In this document: one piece after another, positions 1 to 10,239 of the stretch
Numbering within the stretch: position 1 is the stretch's first letter
How the letters are laid out: each line of letters starts with the position of its first letter
Assembly: GCA_963854835.1 (NCBI GenBank)
Contig: OY978530.1
Location: 12,362,609 to 12,426,608 of the forward strand
DNA length: 64,000 nt
Reading direction: 5' to 3'
DNA from: Megamerina dolium
Lineage: Eukaryota; Arthropoda; Insecta; Diptera; Megamerinidae
The notes under the pieces: generated by a model
Told to the model about the DNA's origin: nothing
Databases searched by the model: none
The model's input: the letters and a program-made list of their open reading frames with translations, nothing else
Translations under genes and position numbers: made by a program

Positions 1-36
1 TCGGGGCTTTAAGTGGCACATATTTATTTATTTTTG
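1..36 (+). repeat. 3' end of a tRNA-derived SINE, cut by the window edge
   Basis: The sequence ggggctttaagtggcacat followed by a T/A-rich tail matches the last 30 or so bases of the complete SINE copies at 9112 and 31924 with one difference. Only the tail is inside the window. Confidence 0.7.
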
Positions 37-171
37 TTTTTTTTAATATTGAGTGCCGAGAGGGAGATACTCGTACTCGCGTGCACTATCACTTGTTCAA
101 GAGAAAAAAGTATAAAAATATTCAGCTCGGACACGTCGTTCAATTCAAGAGATTAGTGAGCAGAAAAAATA

Positions 172-202
172 AAGGGTTATCCATTTCGCGGTTTCAAAAG
201 TA
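172..202 (+). repeat. Left terminal inverted repeat of the rosa-like mariner
   Basis: Starts aagggttatcc after a TA and pairs with the reverse complement of 1415-1445; mismatches at the third base and in the run ccattt(c/t)gcgg. Confidence 0.9.
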
Positions 203-285
203 TAGGGCTAGAATTCGACATCTGTCAAACTGAGTTGTTAAAACAATTTCTTTCTTTTTCAGTTCAAAGTCTGACATGTGCGAAA

Positions 286-1340
286 ATGAATCGCTTAACT
301 ATCGCACAACACATTAAAATTGTAAAAACCTACTACAAAAATGGTGATTCTGCCACAGCCACATATCGTGCTTTAAGAGGAGATTATGGTTTACATAATC
401 GAAGAAATATGAAGAGACTGGATCGGCTACAGATATTGTAAGGCCTGTGCATCATCGTTCCGCTCGTACCACCGAAAATATCGCTGCTGTAAGTGAAAGT
501 GTTGCCGAAGACCCGAATGTGTCGATTCCTCGTCGTTCTCAGGAATTAGGACTGTCTTACGGCACATTATGGGGTATTTTGCATTTGGATCTACACCTAC
601 ATCCATATAAAATCCAGCTCACACAACAACTGAAGCCAGCTGACCATTCACAACGTCGTAGATACGTCGAATGGGTGCTTGAACAACAGGCGGTGGACGG
701 CGATTTTTCGAACAAAATTTTCTTCAGCGACGAAGCACATTTCTCACTCGGTGGGTACGTTAACAAACAAAATTGTCGTATTTGGGGTTCTGAGGATCCT
801 CAAGTAATTGAAGAGAGGCCACTACATCCACAAAAAGTCACTGCTTGGTGCGCTCTTTGGTCCGGAGGTGTGATTGGACCTTACTTCTTCGAAAACGACG
901 ATGGAACGACTGTCACCGTCAATTCGGAGCGTTATGGTCATATGATAACCGACTTTTTTTTGCCTGCTATTGAAGAATACGACTTAGAGAATAAGTGGTT
1001 TCAACAAGACGGTGCCACATGCCACACAACTCGAGCGAATATGGCTTTATTGCAAGAGAAATTTTCTGGCCGCATAATTTCTCGTCGTGGCGATATCAAG
1101 TGGCCACCAAGATCATGCGATTTGACACCGCTTGACTTTTTTTTGTGGGGCTACGTGAAAGACCGTGTTTATGCAGATAAACCTTTAACTCTTGAGCACC
1201 TAAAAACCAACATTCGTCACGTTATGGCTGAGATACCGCCCAATATGTGTCAAAAAGTGGTCGAAAATTACCTCAAAACACTCGATGCTTGCAACAATTC
1301 GCGTGGTGGTCATTAAAATGATGTAGTATTTCACACATAA
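286..1340 (+). pseudogene. DD41D mariner transposase, deleted and frameshifted
   Basis: Transposase that would bind the terminal repeats and cut and rejoin DNA. The start (ATG 286) opens an N-terminal helix-turn-helix frame (MNRLTIAQHIKIVKTYYKNG) that stops at 441; the rest is in another frame from about 385 on. At the break the second frame already reads KYEETGSATDIVRP, so the linker between the two DNA-binding helices is lost through a small deletion with a frame change. The catalytic domain shows FFSDEAHF, WFQQDGATCHT and CDLTPLDFFLWG; 41 residues lie between the second and third aspartates. The frame ends at 1316 in TAA, but the same frame continues NDVVFHT to a second stop at 1340, so the first stop looks like a point mutation. 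Not expected to make active enzyme. Confidence 0.88.
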
Positions 1341-1414
1341 TGTCAACGTTCAAACTTTATAATAAAAAAGAAATATCATGATAAAAAATACTTTATATGT
1401 GTTTTATTTACATT

Positions 1415-1445
1415 TACTTTTGAAACCGCAAAATGGATAACCGTT
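1415..1445 (-). repeat. Right terminal inverted repeat of the rosa-like mariner
   Basis: Ends ggataaccgtt before TA; inverted partner of 172-202. Confidence 0.9.
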
Positions 1446-1775
1446 TATAAAAGTATATAAACAATAAAACGGGAAGCAAGAAGAGATGCTTATGTGAAGG
1501 AGAAGGTTGCCAACCCGCTCAAATGAAGTATACATTTATGTGATTAGTACGCGCATCCTACTTTGGCGTCGACATACATGATAAAATAGTGTTAAAATTA
1601 ACACAACTTTTTCATTACTTAAAATATCTGATTGATATATTTTTTAATTGAGCGATATTTTGCGGCGCTTGTTGAGAGATGCGTACTTTCAAAATTGTCA
1701 GGCGTTTTCAAGTGGCGACAGGTTGGAGCTTTGCGATGGTCACTTTAAAACATTAATATATTCATCTTCCAAGTA
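1446..1775. other. Unassigned AT-rich spacer
   Basis: No coding similarity, repeat or RNA gene seen. Confidence 0.5.
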
Positions 1776-2340
1776 TTATGTTACTTTTTCGGCGAAGTGG
1801 ATAAGACCGATAACTATATGAATAAATGAATTTCCTGTTAGTTTTCTCCCTTTAGGTATTTCCGCTTCTTTTATAATATTTAAGTAAATATAGGCGTTCA
1901 CTTTATCTTCCATAGTGATTAATTTCCCTACTCCTACTGCGCATAAACTGTACTGTACATGATTTTTGATATAACTGCATTCTTCTTTCAAATTTTGTTT
2001 GCTAACATAAGGAAATATTCTTACAATACGTCCATGCTTGCCAGCTAATACTTTGTGCTGATGGTACTGCATTGCCGTAGCTTTGTAATTGTACACACAC
2101 TTTTGACACCGAAATTAATGGATTCGTATTCAAAATGTATTTAATTCTTTCCTCAACCCTTCTCGATGCAATTATTTTCGTACCTCCACGTTTTCCAGGA
2201 CATACCCACTAGTGTTGTTTAAATGCGCGAATAACATTTCCAATGGCAATGGCTGCAATTTTTCTGTGGGAATCGCCAGTTTTATACATTTTAATTATAA
2301 CATTACGCTCTTCCACTGTAAATTGGTTAAACTTTCCCAT
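1776..2340 (-). pseudogene. Tc1-like transposase remnant
   Basis: Read from an ATG at 2340 on the minus strand, the frame begins MGKFNQFTVEERNVIIKMYK, the usual N-terminal helix-turn-helix of Tc1-type transposases, and continues with KTGDSHRKIAA. A stop and frame changes follow. Downstream, 2096-1776 is open for 106 codons with ATAMQYHQHKVLAGKHGR and VGVGKLITMEDKVNAYIYLN, which resemble the region between the first and second catalytic aspartates of Tc1 enzymes. The catalytic triad is not intact and no terminal repeats were identified. The remnant is much more decayed than the mariner on its left. Confidence 0.65.
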
Positions 2341-3008
2341 TGAAGTACCTAAAAGAGGGACTTGCAAATTTTATCAAGGACTAATGAATTCAATCATTCG
2401 TCAGTCATAGAACAGAACTGGGGAACCGGAGAACCGGGTCTCTTAATGAACCGACCGGACTGGATCTTACAAGAACCGAAAATCGGTTCCTACAGGACCG
2501 AAAATCGTTTCAGAAAGAACCAAAAATAGATTCAAAAACAGACGAAAAATTTACAAATCACATGTTTATTCAGAAACGTCGTACGTTAAAATACCACTAG
2601 CTCGCACTGAGGGAATGAATGTAAACTAAGGAATGAATGTTATTTATTATTTTTTTTTTTTTACTTTATAACGAACATAAAAAGAAATTGAATTTTTGTC
2701 AATCTTTTTTATAAACTTTAGCTTTTTCGATAGGGCCTATTTCGTTACCACTTTTTGAGAACCGGAACCGGTATGAATACCCGGTTCGAATGGATCGTCA
2801 TATCTTCAGTATTTACGATCTGATTTTAAAGTATTGTATTTATGTTTTTTCTCTATGACCGTTTTTCAGGGCCATTGGTTTTAAGTACACCATTGTAGTA
2901 CTTACCCACAGTTCTTATCACCCTAATATCAAAAAATTAAAACTCGAAATCATCATTAAAGTTTGCTAAGAAAAACTTTTCGACTATTACAGTACAACTA
3001 CATAATAT
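2341..3008. other. Unassigned spacer with clustered ccggttc motifs
   Basis: No gene recognised. Two short stretches (about 2413-2500 and 2757-2790) are unusually rich in aaccgg/ccggttc words against an AT-rich background. A tract at 2803-2845 is repeated at 3491-3532. Confidence 0.4.
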
Positions 3009-3453
3009 TGTTACGTTTTTATTTTGTGTACGTTTAATTCTATCTGAATCAACCCTGTTCGATCACTGGATTCTGTTAATAATAATTGCAGTACTTATTT
3101 TGTACTAACTATGTCCAACAACAATTTATTTAATCAACTCTATTTAATCAACTTTTTACAATCACTTTTTAATTTGACTTGTTATCGTGTGATGTTGCGT
3201 GGATCACTTGATGGTGTTATGTTGCCTCTATCACTTTCAGAGTCGAATTGATTCATCTGTCAATAACTGGCCCTATTTATACTCTGTGGCAACACTACAG
3301 AATTTTTCTTTATTTTAGTCGAGTTTCTTCTCCTTCTTTCTCGTTGGCTTGTTGTGGTTATCGCATATTTCTTTTTGTTGACATTAGTTTCGATACCATT
3401 ATTCGTGTCATTCACAATTAGTAATGAATAACCAACCATCGATACTCCTTACA
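3009..3453 (-). mobile_element. Solo LTR of a gypsy-type retrotransposon
   Basis: A 445-bp segment starting TGTTACG and ending CTTACA, so it has TG..CA ends on either strand, flanked on both sides by the 4-bp sequence ATAT (3005-3008 and 3454-3457). On the minus strand a TATAAATA box lies at 3281-3274. Its left 100 bp closely resembles the left end of the LTR at 9675, so the two belong to related families. A lone LTR between target duplications is the usual product of recombination between the two LTRs of a full element. Four-base duplications fit Ty3/gypsy elements. Confidence 0.75.
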
Positions 3454-4284
3454 ATATAAAAAAAAATTTGTATTTGTCGTACCCATCAGATCTTCAGTAT
3501 TTACAGTCTGATTTTAAAGTATCATATATATGTATATTTTTGTATAGAGGATACCAATATTTTTGCTCCAAATTGCCTTGCGAAAATATGTATCTTAAAT
3601 TCTACTGCGTACTTTTTGGCTCGTGTGGTCTAATATATAGGAAATCAAATTAAAAGACGCACACTGCCATTGTTTGACTTAAGTGTTTCACGAAAATCAA
3701 TTCGATTTACATAAAACTACTGCAACATTACTGGAACAAAAACATTAAGAAAGGAAGTGAACGAATCGCTTCTGTGAGTCGAGAATATTTCTAGCCTGCT
3801 TACCTGCCCACAATCATGTGAGGCTTGTTATAAAAACTATAAATTGGTTTATATACTCCATTGAAGCCAGAGCAGTCAAAATGTCTATTTCTCACGCACT
3901 CATCTACATAGTATCCCGTTGTGAGGAGTATTCTTGTCTCTGGCTGGAATTACTTCTACTGACTCCTACCATAAAGAAAAGTTTCGTCAGGACTGACGTT
4001 AGTCATGTCATATTGAAGAGGATACATCCAAACTGGGCATCCTCCGCATAACTCTCTCCTCATTTGGATATTATATTTCAAATTTGGGTGAAGTAGCACA
4101 GTTGGTTAGTGCTTTGGCCTTATTCACAACGAATTTTCCAAAATCAGGATGCCAAAATTTTAAAAAGGTCATCTGTTTGAAAACTTGGTATGCAGTATTA
4201 TTAAGATATGTATGAACATTATACATTTAGGCAAACATTGCCGAAAAGCGATCGCATCTGAATGTAACGGTAGTTTCATTCAAA
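3454..4284. other. Unassigned AT-rich region with a possible SINE head
   Basis: Short open frames here show no recognisable domain. The only structure noted is the repeat of 2803-2845 at 3491-3532 and a tRNA-like segment at 4086-4119. Confidence 0.4.
4086..4119 (+). repeat. Possible truncated head of a tRNA-derived SINE
   Basis: gggtgaagtagcacagttgg followed by ttagtgctttggcc parallels the A-box head of the complete SINEs (gggtgccgtagctcagtgg, ttagtgtgttcgcc). No B box follows, so this is either a diverged truncated copy or a separate tRNA-derived repeat. Confidence 0.35.
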
Positions 4285-4906
4285 AAACTAATTATTTATT
4301 ATTTATTATTATTTAATTCCATTTTAGTTCACATATAAGATATAATAATCTTTTACATGCGCAGAGTAAACATGAAATAACAACTTCAACATCAAAGATA
4401 TTAACAACAAATTGCTTAAAAAATAAAGGAATAAAGTAATTGCTTAAAACTAAATAGGGCTGTCGAGAAAAGGGAAAAGGGAAAAGAAAAAGAAAAGAAA
4501 AGAAAGTGCGTGTGAAAGAGAGAGAGAGAGAGAATGAAAGAAAAGAAAAGAAATGAAAAAAAAAATTTAATTAGGGTTTGTTAGAGAAATGTAGAAGAAT
4601 TAGGTGCTTAAAGTTTGCCATAGTAACAGCATTTTTAATATGTACCGGAAGTGAATTCCACAATCTAATAGCGCTAACGGAGAATAACCTACTAGAATTT
4701 TTGAAATTAAAACTTGGTATAAGAAGATTTCTGCCTCTACCCGACCTACAGAATTGAAGCTTATCATACAAGTACGCTGGACTCTGCGAGTGGATAAGTC
4801 TGTATAAAAAGATGCAATTTCTAGCATCAAGATAATTAGAAAAATCAACACCAAGAATATTTCCACTATAGGCCGAGACATGATCAAACTTTTTTAACTG
4901 TGACAA
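4285..4906 (-). mobile_element. 3' end of a non-LTR retrotransposon
   Basis: A minus-strand frame of 111 codons (4906-4571) carries FSVSAIRLWNSLPVHIKNAV followed by ANFKHLILLHF, a motif found at the very C-terminus of many non-LTR retrotransposon reverse transcriptases, and the earlier FLYRLIHSQSPAYLYD. The purine-rich stretch 4480-4570 and the run of TTATTA/ATTT at 4285-4320 look like its 3' untranslated region and A/T tail on the minus strand. Everything upstream of the last 110 residues is missing because a SINE fragment begins at 4896. The clade cannot be decided from this piece. Confidence 0.6.
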
Positions 4907-5070
4907 AGCTCAGAAAAAGTGATGTCACAAGTGTTCTGCCGTTCGGAACCGGCTAAAATAAGTAGGTCCCTTCTAATACTGTCTAAATTTAAGACGCACA
5001 ACAGTAATGGAAGAGAACCTCGGCCAATGAGCCCTTTGGGGCTTTAAGTGCCACATATTTATTTATTTAT
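4896..5070 (+). repeat. 5'-truncated copy of the tRNA-derived SINE
   Basis: Matches the 3' half of the complete SINE from ctgtgacaaagctcagaaaa through ggggctttaagtgccacat and a TTTA-type tail. The tRNA head is absent. It sits between the LINE end and the LTR-element fragment. Confidence 0.88.
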
Positions 5071-6212
5071 TTTTTAATAATTTTTTCTTATAAAGAAAAA
5101 GTTAAAATTATGCTTATTTTGTAAAATTTAGAACAATGAAAAATGTATGATACTATGAGGAATAAAATACGAAGTATTCTTTACATATATGGTTACTGGT
5201 AATTCGGTGAATATGGTGTCCATGATGACGATGTGTTTCCTGCTGGTTGTTGTCTGCTGTACTTAGCTTTTTTAATAGTTTTGTTGCAGCTTTTGTTGTT
5301 GAAGTCTAATGATAAAAACAGTAACTTCCTCTTTATCAAAGTTCGATTTTTGTTTCGGCAATGAGAGCGAGATTATTTACATTAGGTTGATCTTCTTGCT
5401 GTTTTGTCATGGAAGTGTTATCTGGATTATTATCTTGGTTTAATTGAAAGTTGGTTTGGTGTGCTTGTGGGTTGATGCTGGTGTCTAATGCGTCCAATGG
5501 TTTGATTCGACCGAAATTTTTTTTTTATGGAATGGTATGAACAATAGCTCGCAAAGTGGGTTTTGTGTGTACCGCACTGCTAAGCAATATTGTCGATGTG
5601 AAACTCTGTACTCCTGGTGTAAGTGTTTAATGATTGAAGTAATAATGAATATGTAATTTTGGTTCTGTTGTTTATCATTTTCTTCTGATGTGGATCAAAA
5701 TCCATTGTCACTGATAAATACAGTAGCTGAAATATTTCATTCGGTTGTGGTTGCATAGCTATTATTGTTGATGTCTCTTTGGTACGTCGCGCCGGCTAGG
5801 TACGCCAAAGTTATTGTTTGTAAATTTTATTGTTTTGTAAGTTTGTTATGGGTACTCGCTGTACTGGGCCTGCTTTGCTTTCTGCTCTGGGTTTATTTGT
5901 TCTTTACTGCCTCAAGGATAGCTTTTTGTCATAATTTTCTTGATTGTTACTGTAGTTAATGCTGTTAATGTTGCTGCGTTGGCATCTCTCGAAATTTCAC
6001 TGTATGAGTTGATATTGGTTTTTCGTGGACATATTGATGCTCTCTTGTGTTTGCAGGGGAATTACCAGATTCCTTTTCAATAATAGATCATTTATATTTA
6101 CTATATATATTATAACTACTATATCTACTATATCACTTATTTAGTTAATTTTTCTTATTAAGATATGCATATATTCTTATATTCCATATAAAAATAATTT
6201 TTTTTTTTGTAA
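5071..6212 (-). mobile_element. LTR-retrotransposon internal fragment, copy R1
   Basis: About 1.1 kb that recurs at 10240-11236 plus 16554-16700 (copy R2, same strand) and, in part, at 40957-41462 (copy R3, opposite strand). On the minus strand it contains the distal end of a frame rich in Gln, Asn and Asp ending near LALIAETKIEL, as in R3. It lacks an LTR at its left because a SINE abuts it. R1 is uninterrupted across the point where a LINE splits R2, so it serves as the empty-site reference. The protein family was not recognised. Confidence 0.65.
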
Positions 6213-6214
6213 TA

Positions 6215-6276
6215 CGAGGGCGAATTGATAAAGAAGCTACCTAAGTACGAAAAAGGCAGCACAAACACAAAAACTT
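6215..6276 (+). repeat. Left terminal inverted repeat of the DD34D mariner
   Basis: Pairs with 7274-7335; contains ctacctaagtacgaaaaagg in both copies. Confidence 0.85.
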
Positions 6277-6315
6277 TTTGAAATTGCGATCTGTCAAACG
6301 TCAGTTCTTAAAATT

Positions 6316-7208
6316 TCACCCAAATTCATCGATTAGTGACAGGAAAAAGTCACTAGGAGCTAAATCTGGACTATAAGGTGGATGATCAACCAATTCGAAG
6401 TGTATGTTACGTAAGTTTAGCATCGTATCTAATGCTGTGTGAACCGGTGTGTTGTCTTAAAGAAAGAGCACTTTTTTCATCTTTAAATGTGGTCGTTTTT
6501 TCTTGATTGCATCATTTAGTTGATCCAATAATGCACGATAATACTTTCCTGTGATTCTGGATCCTTTTTCAAGATAATCGATAAGCAATATTCCGAGTGC
6601 ATCCCAAAATACAGTGGCCATAACCTTGCCAGCCGATTTCATTGCCTTCGCGTTCTTGGGAGCACTTCCACCAACTTCCACCCATTGTTTCGATTGAATT
6701 TTTGGTTTCAGGTGTGTAGTGGTGGACCCACGTTTCATCAACAGTTATTAATCGACGCCAAAAATCAACAGGATTACGCTTTATCATGTCCAAACACCGC
6801 TGTGAAGTGGTCTCTCGAACTCGTTTTTGTTCGACACTGAGCAAACGCGGCACCCATCTTGCCGATAGCTTTTTCATATGCAAATGTTCATGCAAAATGT
6901 TGAACACACGTTTATATGGGATTTTTACCATTTCAACAATATCACGCAACTTGACTCGGCGATTATTCATAACGATATCGAGGATTTTCTTGATATTTTC
7001 TTCAGTAACTCCCTCTTTTGGCCTTCCTTGATGGTATTGTTGCAGTGCTTGTTCGGCCGCATTTAAATTCAACAATCCAATATTTTATCATGTAATCTAA
7101 CGGAGCAGACTCACCGTAATGTTTATCGAGCTTTTCTTTTGTCTCTTTCGCCGTTTTCCCTGTCAAATAATAGTGTTTAATCACTGCACGAAATTCGCTT
7201 TTTTCCAT
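6316..7208 (-). pseudogene. DD34D mariner transposase, frameshifted and 3'-deleted
   Basis: From ATG 7208 the frame reads MEKSEFRAVIKHYYLTGKTA, the N-terminal helix-turn-helix. Frame changes occur near 7075-7000 and again near 6740. The middle piece has the linker ARWVPRLLS (mariner WVPHEL region) and RLITVDETWVHHYTPETK with the first catalytic Asp. The third piece ends at KKVLFL then a stop where the family normally has Gln; the same frame continues DNTPVHTALD (second Asp) and PPYSPDLAPSDFFL (third Asp), giving exactly 34 residues between them. After FFL the normal C-terminus is lost and the frame runs into the left terminal region. Non-functional. Confidence 0.88.
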
Positions 7209-7273
7209 TTTTCAAGAAACACAAAAGTTGGTTACTTCAAACGATTACAACAAATAAACTAATCGATGAATTT

Positions 7274-7335
7274 GGGTTTTTGTGTTTGTGCTGCCTTTTT
7301 CGTACTTAGGTAGCTTTTTTATCAATCCGCCCTCG
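7274..7335 (-). repeat. Right terminal inverted repeat of the DD34D mariner
   Basis: Inverted partner of 6215-6276. Confidence 0.85.
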
Positions 7336-7337
7336 TA

Positions 7338-8544
7338 CAGCATATACAACTCATGGTTGTATTTTATTCGATACTCGCAACCAACGCAAATAGGTCAAAA
7401 GATCTTACATTTCTCTACAAAACTACAATCATTCTTTCATTTGAGATAGAAAGTGTCCAAGCTTCGGCGAACTATGGACAGGCATATTGAGAAACTTGTA
7501 GAGATTGGTTTTCGTTTCTCGAGAGAGGGCTAAACTTCTCAATTGATTGCTTAGCCCAAAGTAGCACCTGTTACCACGAGTGTTCCTTCACAATATCAAC
7601 AGGCTGACTGGTTCCAAGATAGAGGAAACCCTTCGTTACTTCAAAATCGTAGTTGACAACAATGACGTGCTGTCCAAGACTCCAGGACTCTTAGTTTGTT
7701 GACACCAGGTACTTCGTCTTATCTGGTTCACCGTAATACCCACTCCCTTTACAACTCTAAGAATTCTGCTCTGACTGCTCGCGTGTTTTACGGATTATGT
7801 TAATATCATCGGCACACGCCAACAGCGTGACACTTTTGTTGAATATAGTGTCCTGGATCAGCAGCTTATATTATTTTCTCCATAATGAGGTTGGAGAAGT
7901 CGCACGATAACAAATCACCTTGTCTGAAACCCCGTTCCGTACTGAACGGCGGGCAGAGGTACTTCCCGATTTTCACTGCACAACGAGAGTGTCATTCTGC
8001 AAAGACGAATGAGCTTAGCAGGAATACGGAACTCAGACGTTGTTATGCAGAGGTAATGCCTTAGCGGAATGTCGAAAGCGGCTTTATAATAAACAAATAG
8101 ATGGTGTGTGTCGATCTGTTTTTCATGGGTCTTCTCCAGGATTTGGCGTAGGGTAAAAATCTGGATGCTGGTGGATTTACCGGGTCTGAAGTCACATTGA
8201 TAAGATCCAATCAGGTTGTAAAGGATAGGCTTCAACCTTTCACACAGTGCGCTCAATAGAACCTTACATTGGGTGCTAAGAAGACTTATTCCAAAGTACT
8301 TACACCGAACGTATTCTGTTTATGATCTGGTGCAAGCTTGTAAGCAGCTCACCGCCTCCGGTCTTAAACAACTCTTCAGGCGGGTCATCAGTACCTGCAG
8401 CTTTGTCTGTTTTTTTCATTGCAGCTTATTGGTGTCTAGTTTTCTGTGTGGCACTTAGTTTGTTCTTCAGGACACATAAACGTGTTGGCACCGTAGCTGC
8501 AACAAGGTAGTAATCCGGATCGATTTCACTCTCCTTTCCTGGTT
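7338..8544 (-). mobile_element. RTE-like LINE fragment (copy C1)
   Basis: Diverged minus-strand copy of the family also seen at 25492, 41463 and 61545. The clearest frame (8256-7915) reads SALCERLKPILYNLIGSYQC then DFRPGKST, QILEKTHEKQIDTHHLFVY and EFRIPAKLIRLCRMTL, which is the finger and palm part of a reverse transcriptase, followed to the left by the C-terminal region around 7340-7560. Relative to the other copies it lacks the endonuclease body and part of the catalytic core. The left end is cut by the DD34D mariner; the right end meets a SINE. Clade assignment to RTE-like elements rests on recalled similarity of the endonuclease plus reverse transcriptase lacking RNase H. Confidence 0.72.
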
Positions 8545-8815
8545 ATAGGTCCGAAAGGTACTTTGGCAGAGCTTCTCCTGCAGTAGTGTTGTGCGTATTA
8601 AATTTTGGACAGTATTAGAAGCGACCTACTTATATTAGACGGTTTCGTACAACTGAACCCTTGTGACACCACTATTTTCGAGCTTTGACGCAGAACTCTT
8701 TTAGAAGCTTTTTCATTGGTACTGCTGGAAGAATTGCAAATTGCTTACCAGCTGGTGGGTATCATCCGAAAGAAACATTTCGATAGTTATGCTTCAGCCG
8801 TGGATTAAACACACC
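8545..8815 (-). repeat. Diverged minus-strand copy of the tRNA-derived SINE
   Basis: The order of blocks agcttctc, gttgtgcgt, ttttggacagtattagaag, cttttagaagctttttcat and gaagaattgcaaattgctta mirrors the reverse complement of the complete SINE, with many substitutions. Head region around 8790-8815 is barely recognisable. Confidence 0.7.
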
Positions 8816-8845
8816 ACCTACACTATTCTACGTCACTATTTTTTA

Positions 8846-9010
8846 AAAACGAGACCGGCGAGAACATAACCCTCAATGGTGATCACAATAGAGCCCTGAT
8901 CGCTGATTAATTCGTACCCGAATTGAATGCAATGGTTACTGAAGATATATTTTTCCAACAGGACAGCTCCACATAGTCATGGAAGAGGAAATTGTGCGAA
9001 CTAGTGCCGA
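8846..9010 (+). pseudogene. Relic of a Tc1/mariner-type transposase
   Basis: A plus-strand frame of about 55 codons with two stops reads KNETGENITLNGDHNRALIAD then FVPELNAMVTEDIFFQQDSS. This parallels the stretch before and around the second catalytic Asp in DD41D/DD37D-type enzymes (compare the rosa-like copy: TVNSERYGHMI ... FFLPAIEEY ... WFQQDGA). No terminal repeats were found. Old and short; the superfamily call is reasonable, the family is open. Confidence 0.5.
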
Positions 9011-9111
9011 GATACGTAAATGGGATTTCCAAATTACGCTATGTACGTGCCAGTCGCGGGACCAATATTCCCGAAATTATATTCAATTATTAATTGCTAT
9101 TATTGCTAAAA

Positions 9112-9480
9112 GCGATTGCCGTAACTCAGTGGTTAGTGTGTTCGCCTTCTGATCTGTAGGTCGTGGTTCAATCCCCGGCTGATGCATAACAAATTTAATA
9201 TCGATAAGATTTTTCTTTCGAATGGTACCCACCTGTCGGCAAGCAATTGGCAATTCTTCCGACAGTAACAACTTGACATGAAAAAGCTTCTTAAAGAACT
9301 CTGTGACAAAGCTCAGAAAAAGTGATGTCACAAGTGTTCTGCCGTTCGGAACGTGCTAAAATAAGTAGGTCCCTTCTAATACTGTCGAAATTTAAGAAGC
9401 ACAACAGTAATGGAAGAGAAGCTCGGCCAATGAGCCCTTTGGGGCTTTAAGTGCCACATATTTATTTTTTTTTCAATTAC
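9112..9480 (+). repeat. Complete copy of the tRNA-derived SINE
   Basis: The head contains an A-box-like taactcagtggttag (9125-9139) and a B-box ggttcaatccc (9167-9177), the internal RNA polymerase III promoter of tRNA genes. The body carries cgacagtaacaacttg, gatgtcacaagtgttctgcc and aatggaagagaagctcggcc and ends ggggctttaagtgccacat with a T/A-rich tail. The tRNA-like part is followed directly by unrelated body, so it is a SINE and not a tRNA gene. Confidence 0.9.
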
Positions 9481-9674
9481 AAAAAATTAGTTTCAAGATA
9501 AAGTTAGTTTGCAATTACATATTCTAATTATTTTATTTAAATACTAAAATAAAATGCCAAATAAACACAAACCAACTACAACTTTTACAGTTTTATGTCA
9601 TATTTTTCTACGATTCCCTAATTATAAAAACCTACAAAACGTACTTGTAGGTAATTTAGGAGACTTATTGATAC
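9481..9674. other. AT-rich spacer
   Basis: Nothing recognised. Confidence 0.5.
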
Positions 9675-10239
9675 TGTCACGGTTTTATTTTCTGAGCGTT
9701 TAATTATACTCGAATCAACCCTGTTCGACTACTGGATTCTTTCAATAATAATTGCAACATTTATTTATTCTGTTATTCTCATTGATGTTACGACCGCAAA
9801 TTTTAAATCGACTGGCAGTCTTAACTTGTTTCCTAAAATGACCATTGTTGGTGTAGAGGCTGCGCGGATCGATATGCCATTACGAACATTGGTATATGCA
9901 CATCCCAGTCTTTTTGGAATTTATCCACAATGTTGTGTACTATTTTTCCACAACACTCACTAAGTACCTAACGGCTAGACTCAAGGGTGTAACGGACAAG
10001 ATTAGCACCTAGACCTAATATCCTAAATATCCTTCGAGACTATCACACTAGTTAGCTGAAATAAAACAAGTATACTTTATCAATGATACTTGCGATTTTG
10101 GCTATTCGCTTTACTCCTGGTGTTACTTTCAATTTTGCATTTTTACACTAATACTGGAGGGCCTCGTAAGGAAGAACTTCACACTCGGTACAAGACTCAC
10201 AACTGAAAGCGACTGCCTTCAGTAAGCAACATCGCAACA
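9675..10239 (-). mobile_element. 3' LTR of the R2 LTR retrotransposon
   Basis: Begins TGTCACGG and ends CGCAACA on the plus strand. Immediately to the right, 10240-10257 read on the minus strand is a purine run (cctgagagaagggagaga), as expected of a polypurine tract next to a 3' LTR. Its first 100 bp resembles the solo LTR at 3009, including gaatcaaccctgttcga and ctggattct. Length 565 bp. Confidence 0.65.

Larger units (their letters stand above)
172..1445 (+). mobile_element. rosa-like mariner transposon (DD41D), non-autonomous
   Basis: A 1274-bp element bounded by inverted repeats of about 31 bp (172-202 and 1415-1445) and flanked by TA on both sides (170-171 and 1446-1447), the target duplication expected of Tc1/mariner elements. 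It carries one transposase frame in the same orientation. The two terminal repeats differ at only two positions, which suggests a fairly young insertion, yet the gene inside is broken. Size, TA target and the DD41D catalytic spacing place it with the rosa group of mariner-like elements first known from a Ceratitis fruit fly; the family assignment rests on spacing and motif recall, not on a search. Confidence 0.88.
6215..7335 (-). mobile_element. mariner transposon (DD34D) with long inverted repeats
   Basis: Element of 1121 bp flanked by TA (6213-6214 and 7336-7337). The termini match in inverted orientation for about 62 bp, starting cgagggcg(a/g)attgataaa, with very few mismatches. A subterminal sequence around a tcgatgaatttggg core is also present inverted on both sides (6321-6339, 7257-7276). 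The transposase gene lies on the minus strand and is broken. It was inserted at the junction between copy R1 and an RTE-like fragment. Confidence 0.88.

Noticed and set aside
2341..2800. Grainyhead-type binding cluster from ccggttc words
   Set aside because: No gene nearby and the words are in decayed repeat sequence; noted only as composition.
9112..9180. tRNA gene at the SINE heads (also 31924 and 37557)
   Set aside because: A and B boxes are present, but the cloverleaf is incomplete and the same non-tRNA body follows in each copy, so these are SINE heads.
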